From: Strigamia acuminata
Taxonomy: Eukaryota > Arthropoda > Chilopoda > Geophilomorpha > Linotaeniidae
Assembly (NCBI GenBank): GCA_949358305.1
Contig: OX442318.1
Coordinates: 2,590,501-2,654,500, forward strand
Direction: 5' to 3'
Length of the DNA stretch: 64,000 nucleotides
Shown here: piece by piece, positions 34,791-46,465 of the stretch
Layout of the letters: each line of letters opens with the position of its first letter
Position numbering within the stretch: the stretch's first letter is position 1
The notes under the pieces: generated by a model
The model's database searches: none
What the model saw: only the letters and a program-made list of their open reading frames with translations
Told to the model about the DNA's origin: nothing
Position numbers and translations under genes: made by a program

Positions 34791-35741
34791 ACCTTCTATG
34801 TGAAAAACTATTGCAAAATAACATTACAACATTGTTAATTTGTAGATTTCTTATTGTGGGCGAAAACAAACCTTATTACATCACAATTTTCTAATGGTCT
34901 ATTGGTCAGAATTGCCATTCCTTTACTTTCCCCCCAGACAAAACCCGTGGTAATAAAAAATAAAACCTCACCGAACAAACACTTTGATTCAATAATTTAA
35001 TTTCAAGAAATGTATCAAAAATTCCTTTTGCAAAACAGAAAGAGGAAAAAAGCTTTTCTCTTCTTAATACTACAAGATTCCACCATTATCCTTTATAATT
35101 TACAACTAAAAGTACTTTTTCACTCCTTATGAATAGTCATAAGTTAAAGAGAGATTTTTCAATTCCTGTTCATCACCACAATTTATTCTCTCCTCCAGCT
35201 TGCAATTTCATAAAAATAGTAAAAGAAGTAGCACTTAAAGTTCCCTGGTTAAGCCCTAACCTTAGAATGACCCTTGTTTGAACATTAAGGCCCAAAACCA
35301 TCAGACAATGCAATCTCAGGCAGAGAAGTGAGGCCATGACCCACACTAAGTGAGAAAAGGAAAGAGTCTGACTTCTCAACTTTCTGCTGTAATTTCAGCC
35401 CAAGTAAGATTGAGTCAAATGTGATTTGATGTAAACAATTGAGTGCCTGAGCAAACCAAGCAACAAAGAGATTTTAATTTTATGGCTTTTGTAGGGCTGG
35501 ATTTGCCAATAGGCTACACAGGGGTCCTGTGATTAAGGGGGCCCAAAAATCTGAGGATGATAAGTTTTTGGGTTGTTAGGCTGGCAAAAACCCTAGATTT
35601 AAGTCTGGGTGTAAGGGTTTCATATTTATTGTAGGTTTACCTAAAGGCTCTGAGGTTTTACTGTATCAAGAATTTGTTTCCACTGACAATGCTGATATTA
35701 ACTGGTTAACTGCATCTGCCACTGCAATTGTAAATTTCAGC

Positions 35742-36412
35742 AGACTTTTAAAATTTTAAAAGATTTTAACAGATTTTTAAAAATTTCAAAAGATTTCATC
35801 AGATTTTTAAAAATTTCAAAAGATTTAAACAGATTTTTAAAAGTTTCTAAAGATTTCATCAGATTTTTAAAAATTTTAAAAGATTTTATCAGATTTTTAA
35901 AAATTTCAAAAGATTTCAACAGATTTTTAAAAATTTCAAAAGATTTCAACAGAGATTTCAGCAGATTTCAAAAGATCTCAGCAGATTTCAAAAGTTTTCA
36001 GCAGATTTCAGCAGATTTCAAAAGATCTCAGCAGATTTCAAAAGTTTTCAGCAGATTTCAAAAGATTTCAAAAAAATTGAAAAGATTTCAGCAGATTTCA
36101 AAAGATTTCAGCATATTTTATCAGATTCCAACAGATTTTGATAGATTTCAACAGATTTCATTAGATGCTAATAGATTTTAACAGATTGCAATTAATTTTA
36201 ACAGATTGCAGTTAATTTCAACGAATTTCAACAGGTTTCAATGGATTTCAAAGGGTTTCAATGGATTTCAAAGGATTTCAACAGATTTCAACGGATTTCC
36301 ACAGATTTCAACTGATTTCAACCAATTTCAACTGATTTCAACCAATTTCAACAGATCTCAACTGATGTAAACAGATTTCAAAACAATTCAAAAGATATCA
36401 GTAGATTCTTAC
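35742..36412. repeat. Compound array, 30-bp unit grading into CAGATTTCAA repeats
   Basis: The left part has the 30-bp unit starting AAAAGATTTCATCAGATTTT. From about 35,950 it degrades to mixed AGCAGATTTCAAAAGAT, TCAACAGATTTCAAC and similar 10- to 20-bp units. Confidence 0.9.
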
Positions 36413-37117
36413 AGATTTATGTAAACAAATTTGGTCTGATTTACACAGGTTTCTATAAATTCCAACATAATTTTTTTCACCATTTCAAAGCAAGACGAGC
36501 TGTCAATATTTGCAGTGCTATCTAAGCTTAAAGAACATTGGAGCCCCATCTGGAATAACAGCACTTTGATAAATGGATTTAAACTCAACCAAGATGAGAT
36601 CAAAAACATGTTTTACCACACCTGCTTCTTGAAAAGAAGTAAACCAGCCAATTACTCGTATTGGCCATTAAATATCCATCAACAATACAACATACACCCA
36701 AAAAACCAATTCCTCCAAGTACTGCACAAAAGCAACATAAACATGACCAAAAAATAACTAAAATTAACTAATTAAAATTGACTTAAAACAATAAATTCAA
36801 AGTGTGTGGTTCAACATTGTGCTGGATTGTGCATGCATTTGTGACTTTACATGCATCTAATGATTGCAGAACTCAACTCAACATGAGTGCCATGAGTCCA
36901 GCAATGACCAGCAATGACCACATGGAAATGAAGGATCATTATGCCAGCACATCATGCAGTCCCTTCAAAAATCACTGGTTTGGAAACCAACTTTTGAAGT
37001 GTTATTTGATGCTTCTACAAAAGAATACTTGCACCATGCATCATAACAACAACCCTAAAGCTGAAATTTCATTTGACCAATAAAGCGGAGACGAAGAAAA
37101 AGTGAAAAGATGACACT

Positions 37118-38285
37118 ACGTGCTTTCAAATTTCAAAAGACAAATTGTCTTCTTAAATCGCTTTAAGAAGTGACTTAAAGAAGTAAATTATCGATTGAAC
37201 ACATTAAAAACTGAACTGAACTAAAAAGACGGCTACCTACAACACGAGGTAACATCAGCCAATAGCAGGCACAGAAGAGATAAGTCATTTCTATAAGTCA
37301 AAAAAGCGACTTCAATTTCGCTTAATCTTAATCCTCTTATTTCAATTCTTTCAAGTTGACTTCGGAGAGATACGATGTAAAAAACGTCATATGCTGTTTG
37401 ACAAAGTCATTTCATATGATAGATTTTTGGGATTCAGATAAATTTTGGGAGATTCAGATAGATTTTAGGAAATTCAAATAAGCTTTTGGGGATTCAGATA
37501 GATTTTGGGGAATTCAAATATGTAAGATTTTTGAGATTCAAATAGATTTTGGGTGATTCAGATAGATTTTGGGTGATTCAGATAGATTTTGGGGGATTCA
37601 GATAGATCTTGGGGGGATTCAGATAGATTTTGGATGATTCAGATAGATTTTGGGGGATTCAGATAGATCTTGGGGGGATTCAGATAGATTTTGGGAGATT
37701 CAAATTTGTAAGATTTTGGGGGATTCAAATTTGTAAGATTATGGAGGATTCAACTTTGTAAGATTTTTGAGATTCAAATAGATTTTGGGGAATTCAGATA
37801 GATATTGGGGAATTCAAATATGTAAGATTTTTGAGATTCAAATACATTTTTGGGATTCAGATAGATTTTTGGGATTCAGATAGATTTTTGAGATTCAGAT
37901 AGATTTTTGAGATTCAAATACATTTTTGGGATTCAGATAGATTTTTGGGATTCAGATAGATTTTTGAGATTCAGATAGATTTTGGGAAATTCAGATAGAT
38001 TTTTGAGATTCAGATAGATTTTTGAGATTCAAATACATTTTTGGGATTCAGATAGATTTTTGGGATTCAGATAGATTTTTGAGATTCAGATAGATTTTGG
38101 GAAATTCAGATAGATTTTGGAGGATTCAGATTTGTAGTTTTTGAATCATGACCACCTTAAACTGAAAATGCCACAATAAAGTGCCGTAGTTTTTTATGTA
38201 AATATTAGATAGAGAAAATGGCTACTTCTTGTTTCTTCGATTATATTCAAAGCAAAACTTCGTCTTTTGAAGATTGAATGCACCT
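37118..38285. mobile_element. GGTGCATTCAA family copy expanded by an internal minisatellite
   Basis: The left end is degenerate (ACGTGCTTTCAAATTTCAAA), the right end GAAGATTGAATGCACCT. Blocks CTTAATCTTAATCCTCTTAT and GATGTAAAAAACGTCATATG match the copies at 14.7 kb (inverted) and 63.2 kb. Between the blocks GTCATTTCA and GAAGATTGAATGCACC it carries about 850 bp, mostly the tandem array 37,420-38,135, that the 63 kb copy lacks. Confidence 0.65.
37420..38135. repeat. Minisatellite, 19-20 bp unit, inside a MITE copy
   Basis: The unit is AGATTTTTGGGATTCAGAT (19 bp) or a 20-bp form with one more G. Higher-order repeats of about 120 bp are visible in 37,850-38,100. The sequence is G/T/A with almost no C other than in the CAG step. 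Confidence 0.92.
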
Positions 38286-40302
38286 ATTTTCTTTTATTTT
38301 CTACTAATGTGTGAATTCTTGCAGCACTTTGGAAATTATGAAAATCATGTAGTGATTTCTTTATAAATGTATCTATTCATGAAGAAGAGAAGGCACCAAT
38401 CTCTAACTGCAAAGAGATAAGGCAAATGGGGCAACCTCTGAAAATGTGTGTGAGAAATGAGCAAATCATTACACTGTAGGGAACAGTCACAACTTGACAT
38501 CACTAAAAGAATAAAAGAAACAGATAGCAAGCGTATATGTAACAACATTTTGTATATGGAAGTGCAAAAAGTGCATTTCAATTTCACTCCTCACAGAAAA
38601 CAAAATCCAGCTCTCTCTGAGGAAAAAGGAAAAAATTCAAGGAAAGATGAAGGAGCGGAGTGAAAGGCTTTTCTTTAGGTCTTCATTCACAAAACACTTT
38701 GATACAACAAAAAGGGAGAGAGGGGATTTAAAAACCAGTTCAGCGACACATTGTAATGTGCAAAAGAAAGCGGAGGGAGAGTGATAGGGGGTTTCAGAAA
38801 GTAAACAGGTTGAGGACACTTCCAGGTTGCTCACATTCATATCTGTTAGGAGTTCAAAATGCAACAACAAAGTATTGTATTAATTAACACTCCCCACTCC
38901 AACCTAAGGTCAATTTTGACCTCCAAAAATGTTTTAATTTTTTTTTTCTCGAAAACTAACAGGATTTTCTTTCTAAAATTTCATATATTTTCTTAAATAA
39001 CAATACCATACTTTTGTAAAAATACGATATTCTTGGTGTCTCAGCCGCGGCTACTATGCTTGGGCGATGGTTTCCGTATCAACACTCTGTGATGTTCGAG
39101 TGAAATGTATTTTAACGGCGATGTAATATTTTACCGCTTTCTTTTTAATCAATTGAAAGTTTAAAATACGTTTCACGCGAGTGTGGTGTTGTATGAAAAA
39201 GTGATTTTAATCAGCGGTGAAATACAGTATGTGTAAAATGCTTATCCCTATTTTGACTTCTTTTTGGGGTTAAATTATGCCATTGAGATGTGATGAACAT
39301 GAAGTTGTACATAGGTAGAGGGGCCCATAGCTATTTCTTGCATACAGGTGCATTCTGCAATGAAAGAATTCAAAATGTTGATGAAACTGCAAACAACTTA
39401 TTTGATTTTTAGATTTCCTTTCAAAAACAAAATTTTTTTTTTACTCTTCCATAGAAAAATCAATGGTCATGTTGATCCCACAGTTTTTCAGCAATTTCCT
39501 CACAATTTCTTCCATCTCAAGAGCCAGATGAACATCATTCCTGATATAATGGTATTGCTGATCATCCAAGTCTAATATGACTTTTTTTTTCTTCGGATAA
39601 ATTTGCACAAATTTCCACTATAAAAGTTAGTACTGCCAAATTCAATGCAACTTCCGGTTCAAAATGCTTTCCTTGCTTGTTTACACATGACTGACTACCC
39701 CATCATTTTTCTGCAAACAAAACTTCCCTCAAAACATTTTTTTTAAAAAAAATTAAAATAATTTCACGTAATATTAGAATAAAATGAAATAAAATAATGC
39801 AAAATGAAATAATGTAAAATGAAATAGACAATTCCCATTTTTTGCATTACCGTTACTTTAACTCGTTCAGCGATACCGTTGACTACGGGTGGATAAGGAG
39901 GAATTGCAACTCCTCAATAAAAATAGCATGCGACCTGAATAGTGAATATAGTGATTACCAGCAGACCTTAAATAAATAAAAAAGAACAAACTGCATCATT
40001 ATTAGCTCAAAATTCACTTATTCCTCCACAGACAAAAAATAAATTGCATTCGCCAGAGCTCAATTTACAATTCTACAACATGTAAGTGGAAATCGAAATA
40101 AAAAATTCAAAAAATTCAAAAAAAATATTTAAATTTTCAAATTTTAACCTTAATGAAATCCAATATGGCTCCTTTTCTACTTAATTAAAACGCCAAATTC
40201 TTATTTTCTTATCTCTAAACTAATTAACTTTCAAAAAAATAAATTTTAATTATTTTTTAAAAAAAATAAAAAAAATTTAACTCATAAAAATCACAAAATT
40301 CC
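38286..40302. other. Gene-free stretch, nothing recognised
   Basis: Contains a lone AGGTGCATTC motif at 39,346. Short frames have no recognisable domain. Confidence 0.4.
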
Positions 40303-40408
40303 TTCAAAAATTGCTAAAAATCACAAAATCCCATCAAAAATCGCTAAAAATCACAAAATCCCATCAAAAATCGCTAAAAATCACAAAATCTCATCAAAAA
40401 TCGACCCA
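40303..40408. repeat. Tandem repeat, 30-bp unit, about 3.5 copies
   Basis: The unit starts AAAAATCACAAAATCCCATC and ends AAAAATCGCT. Confidence 0.9.
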
Positions 40409-41094
40409 AAAACCACTAATTACAATCCGTGACACATTTCACATGTTAAATAAATTTTTAGTGTACACATCTACACAAGCGGTCGCAAACAGTTGCAATT
40501 TGTCCTGAATGACGCGCTATAGACTAGAATTGACACGAGCAATGCGGGAAAGCCAAACGGGGGTTTTTCGTTTCAATTGCAACTCGCATATGACAAGGAT
40601 TGTTAGGCAAGAAAATTCATTAGAAGGAGAAGTCGCATTCAGTCAAATGATGATTCAGGACGCGTGCGAGCGTGAAAATGGTTGGCGGACCCCACCCCAG
40701 TAGCGTCCATCACGTGACCAGACGTGCATGTGCACGTGCACAGAGGGAAAATCGTGGCATGTAAATGCGCGCTGCCTCCGCCTCGCCAGTGAAATGATAT
40801 GAATCGGGAGAAAAGTTTCTCGCGCTTGGCCGCATCTTATTTTTCGCACCAAATAAACATCACGTGCAGCGCAAGTGTTGTAGCGAGTCGCCAAAGATTG
40901 CGAAGACGGTTATGCAGGGCCTTATTGGATTGGGTTTGGGAGAAGTTCGTTTTAGGCGGGTTTCACTTTGCTTGGTGCTGTTGAATGTGCAGCTGTTTTT
41001 GCACCAGTGTTGTGAAGGCATTGAAAAAGTTGTAGAAAGTTGGTGGGAAATAGTGATGATATTCAGATTGTTGTAAATGTTGATTTTATGCTGT
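40409..41094. other. Gene-free stretch with a CACGTG-rich island
   Basis: 40,640-40,930 is GC- and CpG-richer, with CACGTGACC at 40,711-40,719 and CACGTGCA near 40,733. It could be a promoter or enhancer, but no adjacent exon is recognised. Confidence 0.3.
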
Positions 41095-41860
41095 TAAGAC
41101 ATTTGAAATGTTGGTATAATGTTTTGGTAACATTCGAAGTGTTGATGTAATGTTGTAATAACATTCAAAATGTTGTAAAATGATGATATAATGTTGTAAT
41201 TACATTCAAAATGTTGTAAAATGTTGTGATAACATTCAAAATGTTGTAAAATGTTGTGATAACATTCAAAATGTTGTAAAATGATGATGTAATGTTGTAA
41301 TAACATTCAAAATGTTGTAAAATAATGATGTAATGTTGTAATAACATTCAAAATGTTGTAAAATGATGATGTAATGTTGTAATAACATTCAAAATGTTGA
41401 TGTAATGTTGTGACAACATTCAAAATGTTGATGTAATGTTGATGCAACATAAAATCATGATGTAATGTTGATTGTTGATGCAACATAAAATCATGATAAA
41501 ATGTTGTAAAATGTTGTAAAATGTTGATAAAATGTTGTAAAATATTGATAAAATGTTGTAAAATATTGATAAAATGTTGTAAAATATTGATAAAATGTTG
41601 TATATTGTTGATAAAATGTTGTATAATGTTGATAAAATGCTGCAAAATATTGATAAAATGCTGCAAAATGTTGATTAATGTTGTAAAATGTTGATAAAAT
41701 GTTGATGTAACGTTGAAAAACATTTGCAATGTGGCTATAATGTTGACATGATGTTTAAAAACATTTGCACTGTGGCTATAATGTTGACATGATGTTTAAA
41801 AACATTTGCACTGTGGCTATAATGTTGACATAATGTTTAAAAACATTTCTAACGTTTGTA
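41095..41860. repeat. Compound ATGTTGTAA array, units 30, 21 and about 41 bp
   Basis: 41,095-41,420 has 30-bp units around AACATTCAAAATGTTGTAAA; 41,510-41,640 has 21-bp units around AAATATTGATAAAATGTTGT; 41,715-41,860 has three units of about 41 bp with ATGTTTAAAAACATTTGCAC. Each unit contains near-palindromic AACATT/AATGTT. Open minus-strand frames here are repeat artefacts. Confidence 0.92.
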
Positions 41861-42264
41861 CATGTAATTGTATAATGTTGTAGTGCCATTAATTTGAATG
41901 TTTGAAAATGAGCACGAAATGATCCAGACCAAAAACTAACTTGTAAGTGTAAACACATTGAAGTGTTACTGTAGGTGGGAGTTTTAAATAATCCATCTCT
42001 TCTTTTCCATTTGGCTAATCCTATTAGGCACAACTCCATTAGAAATTTATCCCTAAAGTGCACTTCCAGCCTAAAAATCCTTCCAAATGCTTTTCAAACA
42101 ATGCTCCTTTAAAAGGCACATTTCTTTTTCATTCAGATTAGGTGTGGGGTGAGAAATGGACCATTTTCTTACAACCTAGAATTTCAACCACTAGACCAAT
42201 AACATTAATGCCAATTCTAGCAATTGTAGCAAACCAAACATCTTTGTTACAGATATCAAAATGC

Positions 42265-42715
42265 AGCATTTTGACAAATTTTAAATCTGCCAAATTTTAA
42301 ATCTGTCAAATTTTAAATCTGTCGAATTTTAAATCTGACAAATACTAAATATCTGTCAGAATTTTTATGTGCCAAATACTAAATAACTGGCAAATAATAA
42401 ACACCTTCCAAATAAAAATCTGTCAAAATTATCATAAGCTGAAATCAAAATCTGCCAAATTTTTTATTTGCTGAAAACAAAATCTGCCAAATATGAAATC
42501 TGCCAAATACAATATCTGCCAAATATAAAATCTGCCAAATATAAAATCTGCCAAATATAAAATCTGCCAAATATAAAATTTGCCAAATATAAAATCTGCC
42601 AAATATGAAATCTGCCAAATGAAAATATCAGCCACATATGAAATCTGCCAAATGAAAATATCCGTCACATATGAAAACTGCCAAATAAAAAATCTGCCAA
42701 ACACAAAAATAGGTG
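42265..42715. repeat. Array of AAATCTGCCAAATATA units, 16 bp
   Basis: It is regular from 42,480 to 42,610 with 16-bp units and looser CTGTCAAATTTTAAAT-type units on the left. The minus-strand frame reading F-I-W-Q-I-L-Y-L-A-D-F-I-F-G-R-F is an artefact. Confidence 0.9.
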
Positions 42716-43339
42716 AATTTAAAATCCCCCCAATCCACACAAATTTCTACATATAAACAACATAATTGCCAAAAACTTGTTTACACTAAATCTGCCAATT
42801 AATAAACGACTTCAAAACTAGTTAATCCAACAATTAAACTCTGCACAAATGATTAAAACCAATTGCAATAAATGAACTAAATACCTTAACTAAAACGAGA
42901 TTAAACCAACTTAATAAACTTAAATCATTTTAAGCAAATTTTCCTCCAACTGGCAAACTTCAAACCTCAAAAATATTTCCTATCTGCACAATGCTGAATC
43001 ATGTCTGCTCAGGGTCAAATGCAATAAACAACACAATACTGTCACCAACTATGAATATATGCTTCAGCTGTCCTGCAGTGGAGTAAACCCAGAAACAATT
43101 AGAGCGAATATGAATTACACAGCTCTAAATCTAAGCCTTATTCCACGTTTCAAGCATTCTAAATTGCCCAAATCAATTACAGCTGCACAACACCAACAAA
43201 AATAAAATAATTAATAAATTAATAAATAAATAATTAAATAATTAAATAAAAATAAAATTTTTATCCCAAATTATTACTATCAAACCCAAAATTGAATTTC
43301 CTGTCACTAAGTAACACCACACCTGATCATTGATCAATA

Positions 43340-43735
43340 AAACCAAAAAACCACGCCCAATAACGTCACATACAAGCCCCCACAAAAAAAACTCAAAACA
43401 CCAAAAACACCAAAAGAAAATCGAAAAAAAAAACACGAAAAAAATTTGAATTTACAAAAAAATTTCAAAAAACTAAAAAAAAAACCAAAAATTTCCAAAA
43501 TTCCAAAAAATCCAAAAAAAATCACCAAAATGCAAATAGCCCAAAAAAATCCCAAAATCCAAAAAAACCCAAAAAATATACAAAGAAAACCCAAATAATC
43601 CTAAAAAACCCCAAAAAAAACCAAAAAAAAAGCCCCAAAAAATCCAAAAAAGTCCAAAAACCCCCACAAAATAACCAAAACCCAAAAAAAAACCAACAAA
43701 ACTACCCAAAAACCCCAAAAACCTTCAAAACCCGT
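43340..43735. repeat. A/C-only low-complexity tract upstream of the GT92 gene
   Basis: About 400 bp of the plus strand made of CCAAAAA-type runs with almost no G and few T. It ends abruptly at the CpG-rich promoter. Minus-strand open frames full of F, G and W reflect this composition. Confidence 0.9.
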
Positions 43736-43739
43736 CGAC

Positions 43740-43990
43740 CAATCAACCCCCGGACCGATCCAAAAACCCAAGGGTCGACCAACCCATCCAACAAACACCC
43801 CGCACGCATGCGCCGCACGACGTCACAAAAATCGAACATTGCAGACAACAAGCCTCCACCATCGCCTCACCGAGACAATTGAGCACTTCGGCCATGACGG
43901 AGCATCGCGGTTCCTCGAATGTGGGGTAAAAGCAGACGCCAGTGGCGGGCCTTGGGCTTCCGCGGCGGCGGCTCAGCGGGCGCAACCACC
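43740..43990 (+). promoter_or_regulatory. CpG-rich promoter and 5' leader region of the GT92 gene
   Basis: Base composition changes abruptly here from an A/C-only tract to CpG-rich DNA. GCATGCGC at 43,806-43,813 resembles an NRF1 core, and GACGTCA at 43,819-43,825 resembles a CRE site, both within 190 bp of the preferred start. I saw no TATA box. A short upstream reading frame starts at ATG 43,839 in another frame and overlaps the gene; whether it is translated is unknown. Confidence 0.45.
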
Positions 43991-45454
43991 ATGGTCCGCT
44001 CCTCCTCCACACACCCGCTCCTCGCCGCCCACAACCCCTACTCTCCGCCCTGGCGCCATCTCCGCCGTCCCGCAGTGCTGCCGCGCGACCGCGGCAACCA
44101 GAGCTTCTACGCCGTCGTCTTCTTCGCGCTCCTCTTCGCCGTCATCCTCACCTTCGAAGTCTTCTTCATCAACGAGGACGACGACTACGCCATCTCGCCC
44201 GACTTCAGCGACCACGAACTCGAGCTTCTCGAGCCCCACATGGTCATGCGCGACCCCGACCCGCCCGAACACGTCCCCGGAGCCGAGTACGTCGACAAGT
44301 GGCAGCCCGTCGTCGGCACCCGCGAGAAATTCTACGTCTACGCCGCCTACTACGACGGGCGTCGCGGCCGCTTCATCCGCGTCGTCTCCGCCACGCGCAC
44401 CCGCGGAAGCGACCGCGTGCTCTGCAAGTACTGGTACACCAACGGCGACCCCCCGGTGGTCGTCGGGGCCACCAACAAGGTCATACGTGAGAACTGGAAC
44501 CTAAAATACAGCGCGCACTTCGTCCTCTGCCCGCTCTTCCTCTACAACGTCGGCCGCACCGTCAACGTCCCCGACGAACTCTCGGTCCTCGCCCGGCCCG
44601 GCGACGAGCCCGGCAACCGCCTCAAAGTGCGCAACCTCTGGGCGGCCGCGCACGCTGCCCCTTCCGAGGGCTTCGCCGTCTGCGTCAAGCCGCTCCACTA
44701 CCAGTTCAACCGCGCGCTACAGCTCGTCGAATTCATCGAGCTCAACCGTCTGCTCGGCGTCGAGCACTTCACGCTCTACAACCACACCATCGGCAAGGAC
44801 GCCGCGTGCGTGCTCCGCCAGTACCAGGACGAGAAAGTGGTGGCGCTCCTGCCCTGGCAGCTCGACATGGAGTCGCAGAAGGAGATCCGCACCGAAGGAC
44901 TCTTCGCGGCGCTCAACGACTGCCTCTACCGCAACATGTACCAGTACCGCTACCTCCTCATGATCGACCTCGACGAGTTCATCGTCCCGCACCGCAACGA
45001 TTCTTTGCGCCAGATGGTGGCGCATTTGATGCAGCGGGTGGACCCGAAAAAAGTGGGCTCTTTCTCCTTCATGAACGCGTTCTTTTACCTGCAGTGGCCG
45101 AACGACACCGCGAGTGAGGGTTTGGGTTTGCCGCTCGTGAGTTTGACGAAAACCCGGCGCAGGGCAAAGTTCCACCCGCACAAACAGAGGTCCAAGTGCA
45201 TCGTGTTGCCCGAGTACGTGATCGAGATGGGCAATCATTTTGTGTGGGAGTTTCTGCCGGGGCACGGGACGATTAATTCGCCGCCTGATGTGGGTTTTTT
45301 GCACCATTATAGGGTGTGTGAGTTCGGGGGCAGCGATTGCATCAAGACTCAGTGGGTCACTGATAGGACCATGTATAAGTTCAAGGATGAGATTGTGGAT
45401 AGGGTGAATCAGAGGTTGGATAGTGTGAGGAAGAACTGCGGTATTGTTTTTTGA
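43991..45454 (+). CDS. Glycosyltransferase family 92 (DUF23) protein, type II membrane
   Basis: The product is 487 residues and intronless. Near the N-terminus is one hydrophobic segment (SFYAVVFFALLFAVILTFEV, about residues 38-57) after a basic stretch. This is the layout of a Golgi type II glycosyltransferase with a luminal catalytic domain. GT92 marks are AVCVKPLHYQFN, VEFIELNRLLGVEHFTLYNH, the metal-binding-like IDLDEFIVP (first D at codon 44,966), FSFMNAFFYLQWP and FLHHYRVCEF near the end. Known GT92 members include the C. elegans galactosyltransferase GALT-1, acting on core fucose; the substrate here is unknown. An in-frame ATG at 43,919 would add 24 residues. I prefer 43,991 because its CCACCATGG context is far stronger. 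A possible poly(A) signal is ATTAAA at 46,029 or AATAAA at 46,142. Third codon positions are mostly C up to about 45,000 and then G and T. Confidence 0.92.
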   Translation: MVRSSSTHPLLAAHNPYSPPWRHLRRPAVLPRDRGNQSFYAVVFFALLFAVILTFEVFFINEDDDYAISPDFSDHELELLEPHMVMRDPDPPEHVPGAEYVDKWQPVVGTREKFYVYAAYYDGRRGRFIRVVSATRTRGSDRVLCKYWYTNGDPPVVVGATNKVIRENWNLKYSAHFVLCPLFLYNVGRTVNVPDELSVLARPGDEPGNRLKVRNLWAAAHAAPSEGFAVCVKPLHYQFNRALQLVEFIELNRLLGVEHFTLYNHTIGKDAACVLRQYQDEKVVALLPWQLDMESQKEIRTEGLFAALNDCLYRNMYQYRYLLMIDLDEFIVPHRNDSLRQMVAHLMQRVDPKKVGSFSFMNAFFYLQWPNDTASEGLGLPLVSLTKTRRRAKFHPHKQRSKCIVLPEYVIEMGNHFVWEFLPGHGTINSPPDVGFLHHYRVCEFGGSDCIKTQWVTDRTMYKFKDEIVDRVNQRLDSVRKNCGIVF

Positions 45455-46295
45455 CATCGCGACGTCTAGTGGGGAATTTTTTTGCAATTTTTGGTTTATG
45501 TTGGTTTTATGTTTTTTGGGGTTTTTTTTGTGTTGTGGCGCCATCTGTGGATGGGTTTGGTTTTTTTTTTTTGGAAAAATGAGGTAAAGGATTGGGGGAT
45601 GATATTATGACATTGTTGGTTTGTAGTTTTGTTGTTGTTGGGGGGTTGAGTGGATTGTGTCATGATTTTGCAGGTTTGGAGTTTTGATTGGAGTGTTAAA
45701 GTGCTTGGCGGGGGAGCCACCGAAATGGCAATTTGCGTCGTGTTGTGCTGCGGGATTGATTTCCAGCTTGGGAATTTAATTTGATTTAATTTGATTTGAT
45801 TTGATTTGATTTGGTCTTTTTTTTTAATTTATTTTTTTTTTTTTGGGTAAAGTGGATTGAGTAATTTTCTTGACTTTTGGATTTGTTGCATATTTGCATA
45901 ATTTCAAAAGGGAATGTTTGTGCTCGAATTATTTTTTTGGTTTGTAACTACGGTAAATGTGCATTTTTTGGTTCAAATGTTTTTATATATACAGATATGT
46001 TTGAATTGCATTTAAAATGCATTTTTGAATTAAAAGAATGCATTTTTGCATTATAAAATTGCCGTTTCTGTTAAAGAAAATTCAATTTAGCACTGAAAAT
46101 GCAAAATGCACGAAGATTTTGCCCTGTAATTGCATTTTTGCAATAAAACTATATATTGTTGCATTAAAATAATGCAATTTTGGATTAAACAGTCCATTTT
46201 TGTAATAAAATATTGCATTTTTGTAAAGAACTTCATTTTTGCAGTAAAATTATGCATTTTTAATTAAAATAATGTATTATTGCATTAGAATCGTG
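45455..46295. other. 3' flank of GT92, G/T-rich
   Basis: 45,460-45,960 is G/T-rich on plus with very little C. Frames on the opposite strand are composition artefacts. Confidence 0.6.
45781..45814. repeat. Microsatellite (TTTGA)n
   Basis: About six copies of TTTGA/TTTAA pentamers, in the G/T-rich tract downstream of the GT92 gene. Confidence 0.9.
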
Positions 46296-46465
46296 CATTT
46301 TTGCATTAAATAGTACATTTTTGCATGAAATAGTACATTTTTGCATTAAATAGTACATTTTTGCATTAAATAGTACATTTTTGCATTAAATAGTACATTT
46401 TTGCATTAAATAGTACATTTTTGCATTAAATAGTACATTTTTGCATTAAATAGTACATTTTTGCC
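46296..46465. repeat. Minisatellite, 20-bp unit, about 8 copies
   Basis: The unit is TTGCATTAAATAGTACATTT, near-perfect. It is surrounded (46,000-46,640) by looser TTTTTGCATTAAAAT-type motifs that look like its degraded ancestors. Confidence 0.95.

Noticed and set aside
41094-42740. Minus-strand frames rich in Y, N, I, L and F-I-W-Q-I
   Set aside because: Translation of the ATGTTGTAA and AAATCTGCC arrays.
43839-44504. 221-residue frame overlapping the GT92 start in another frame
   Set aside because: Pro/Ser/Thr/Arg-rich translation of GC-rich DNA out of frame with the conserved protein; at most a short upstream frame.
44717-45544. 275-residue open frame on the minus strand opposite the GT92 gene
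   Set aside because: It is the antisense of a GC-rich gene whose strong third-position bias removes stops on the other strand. No domain is recognisable, and the sense strand has clear GT92 motifs.
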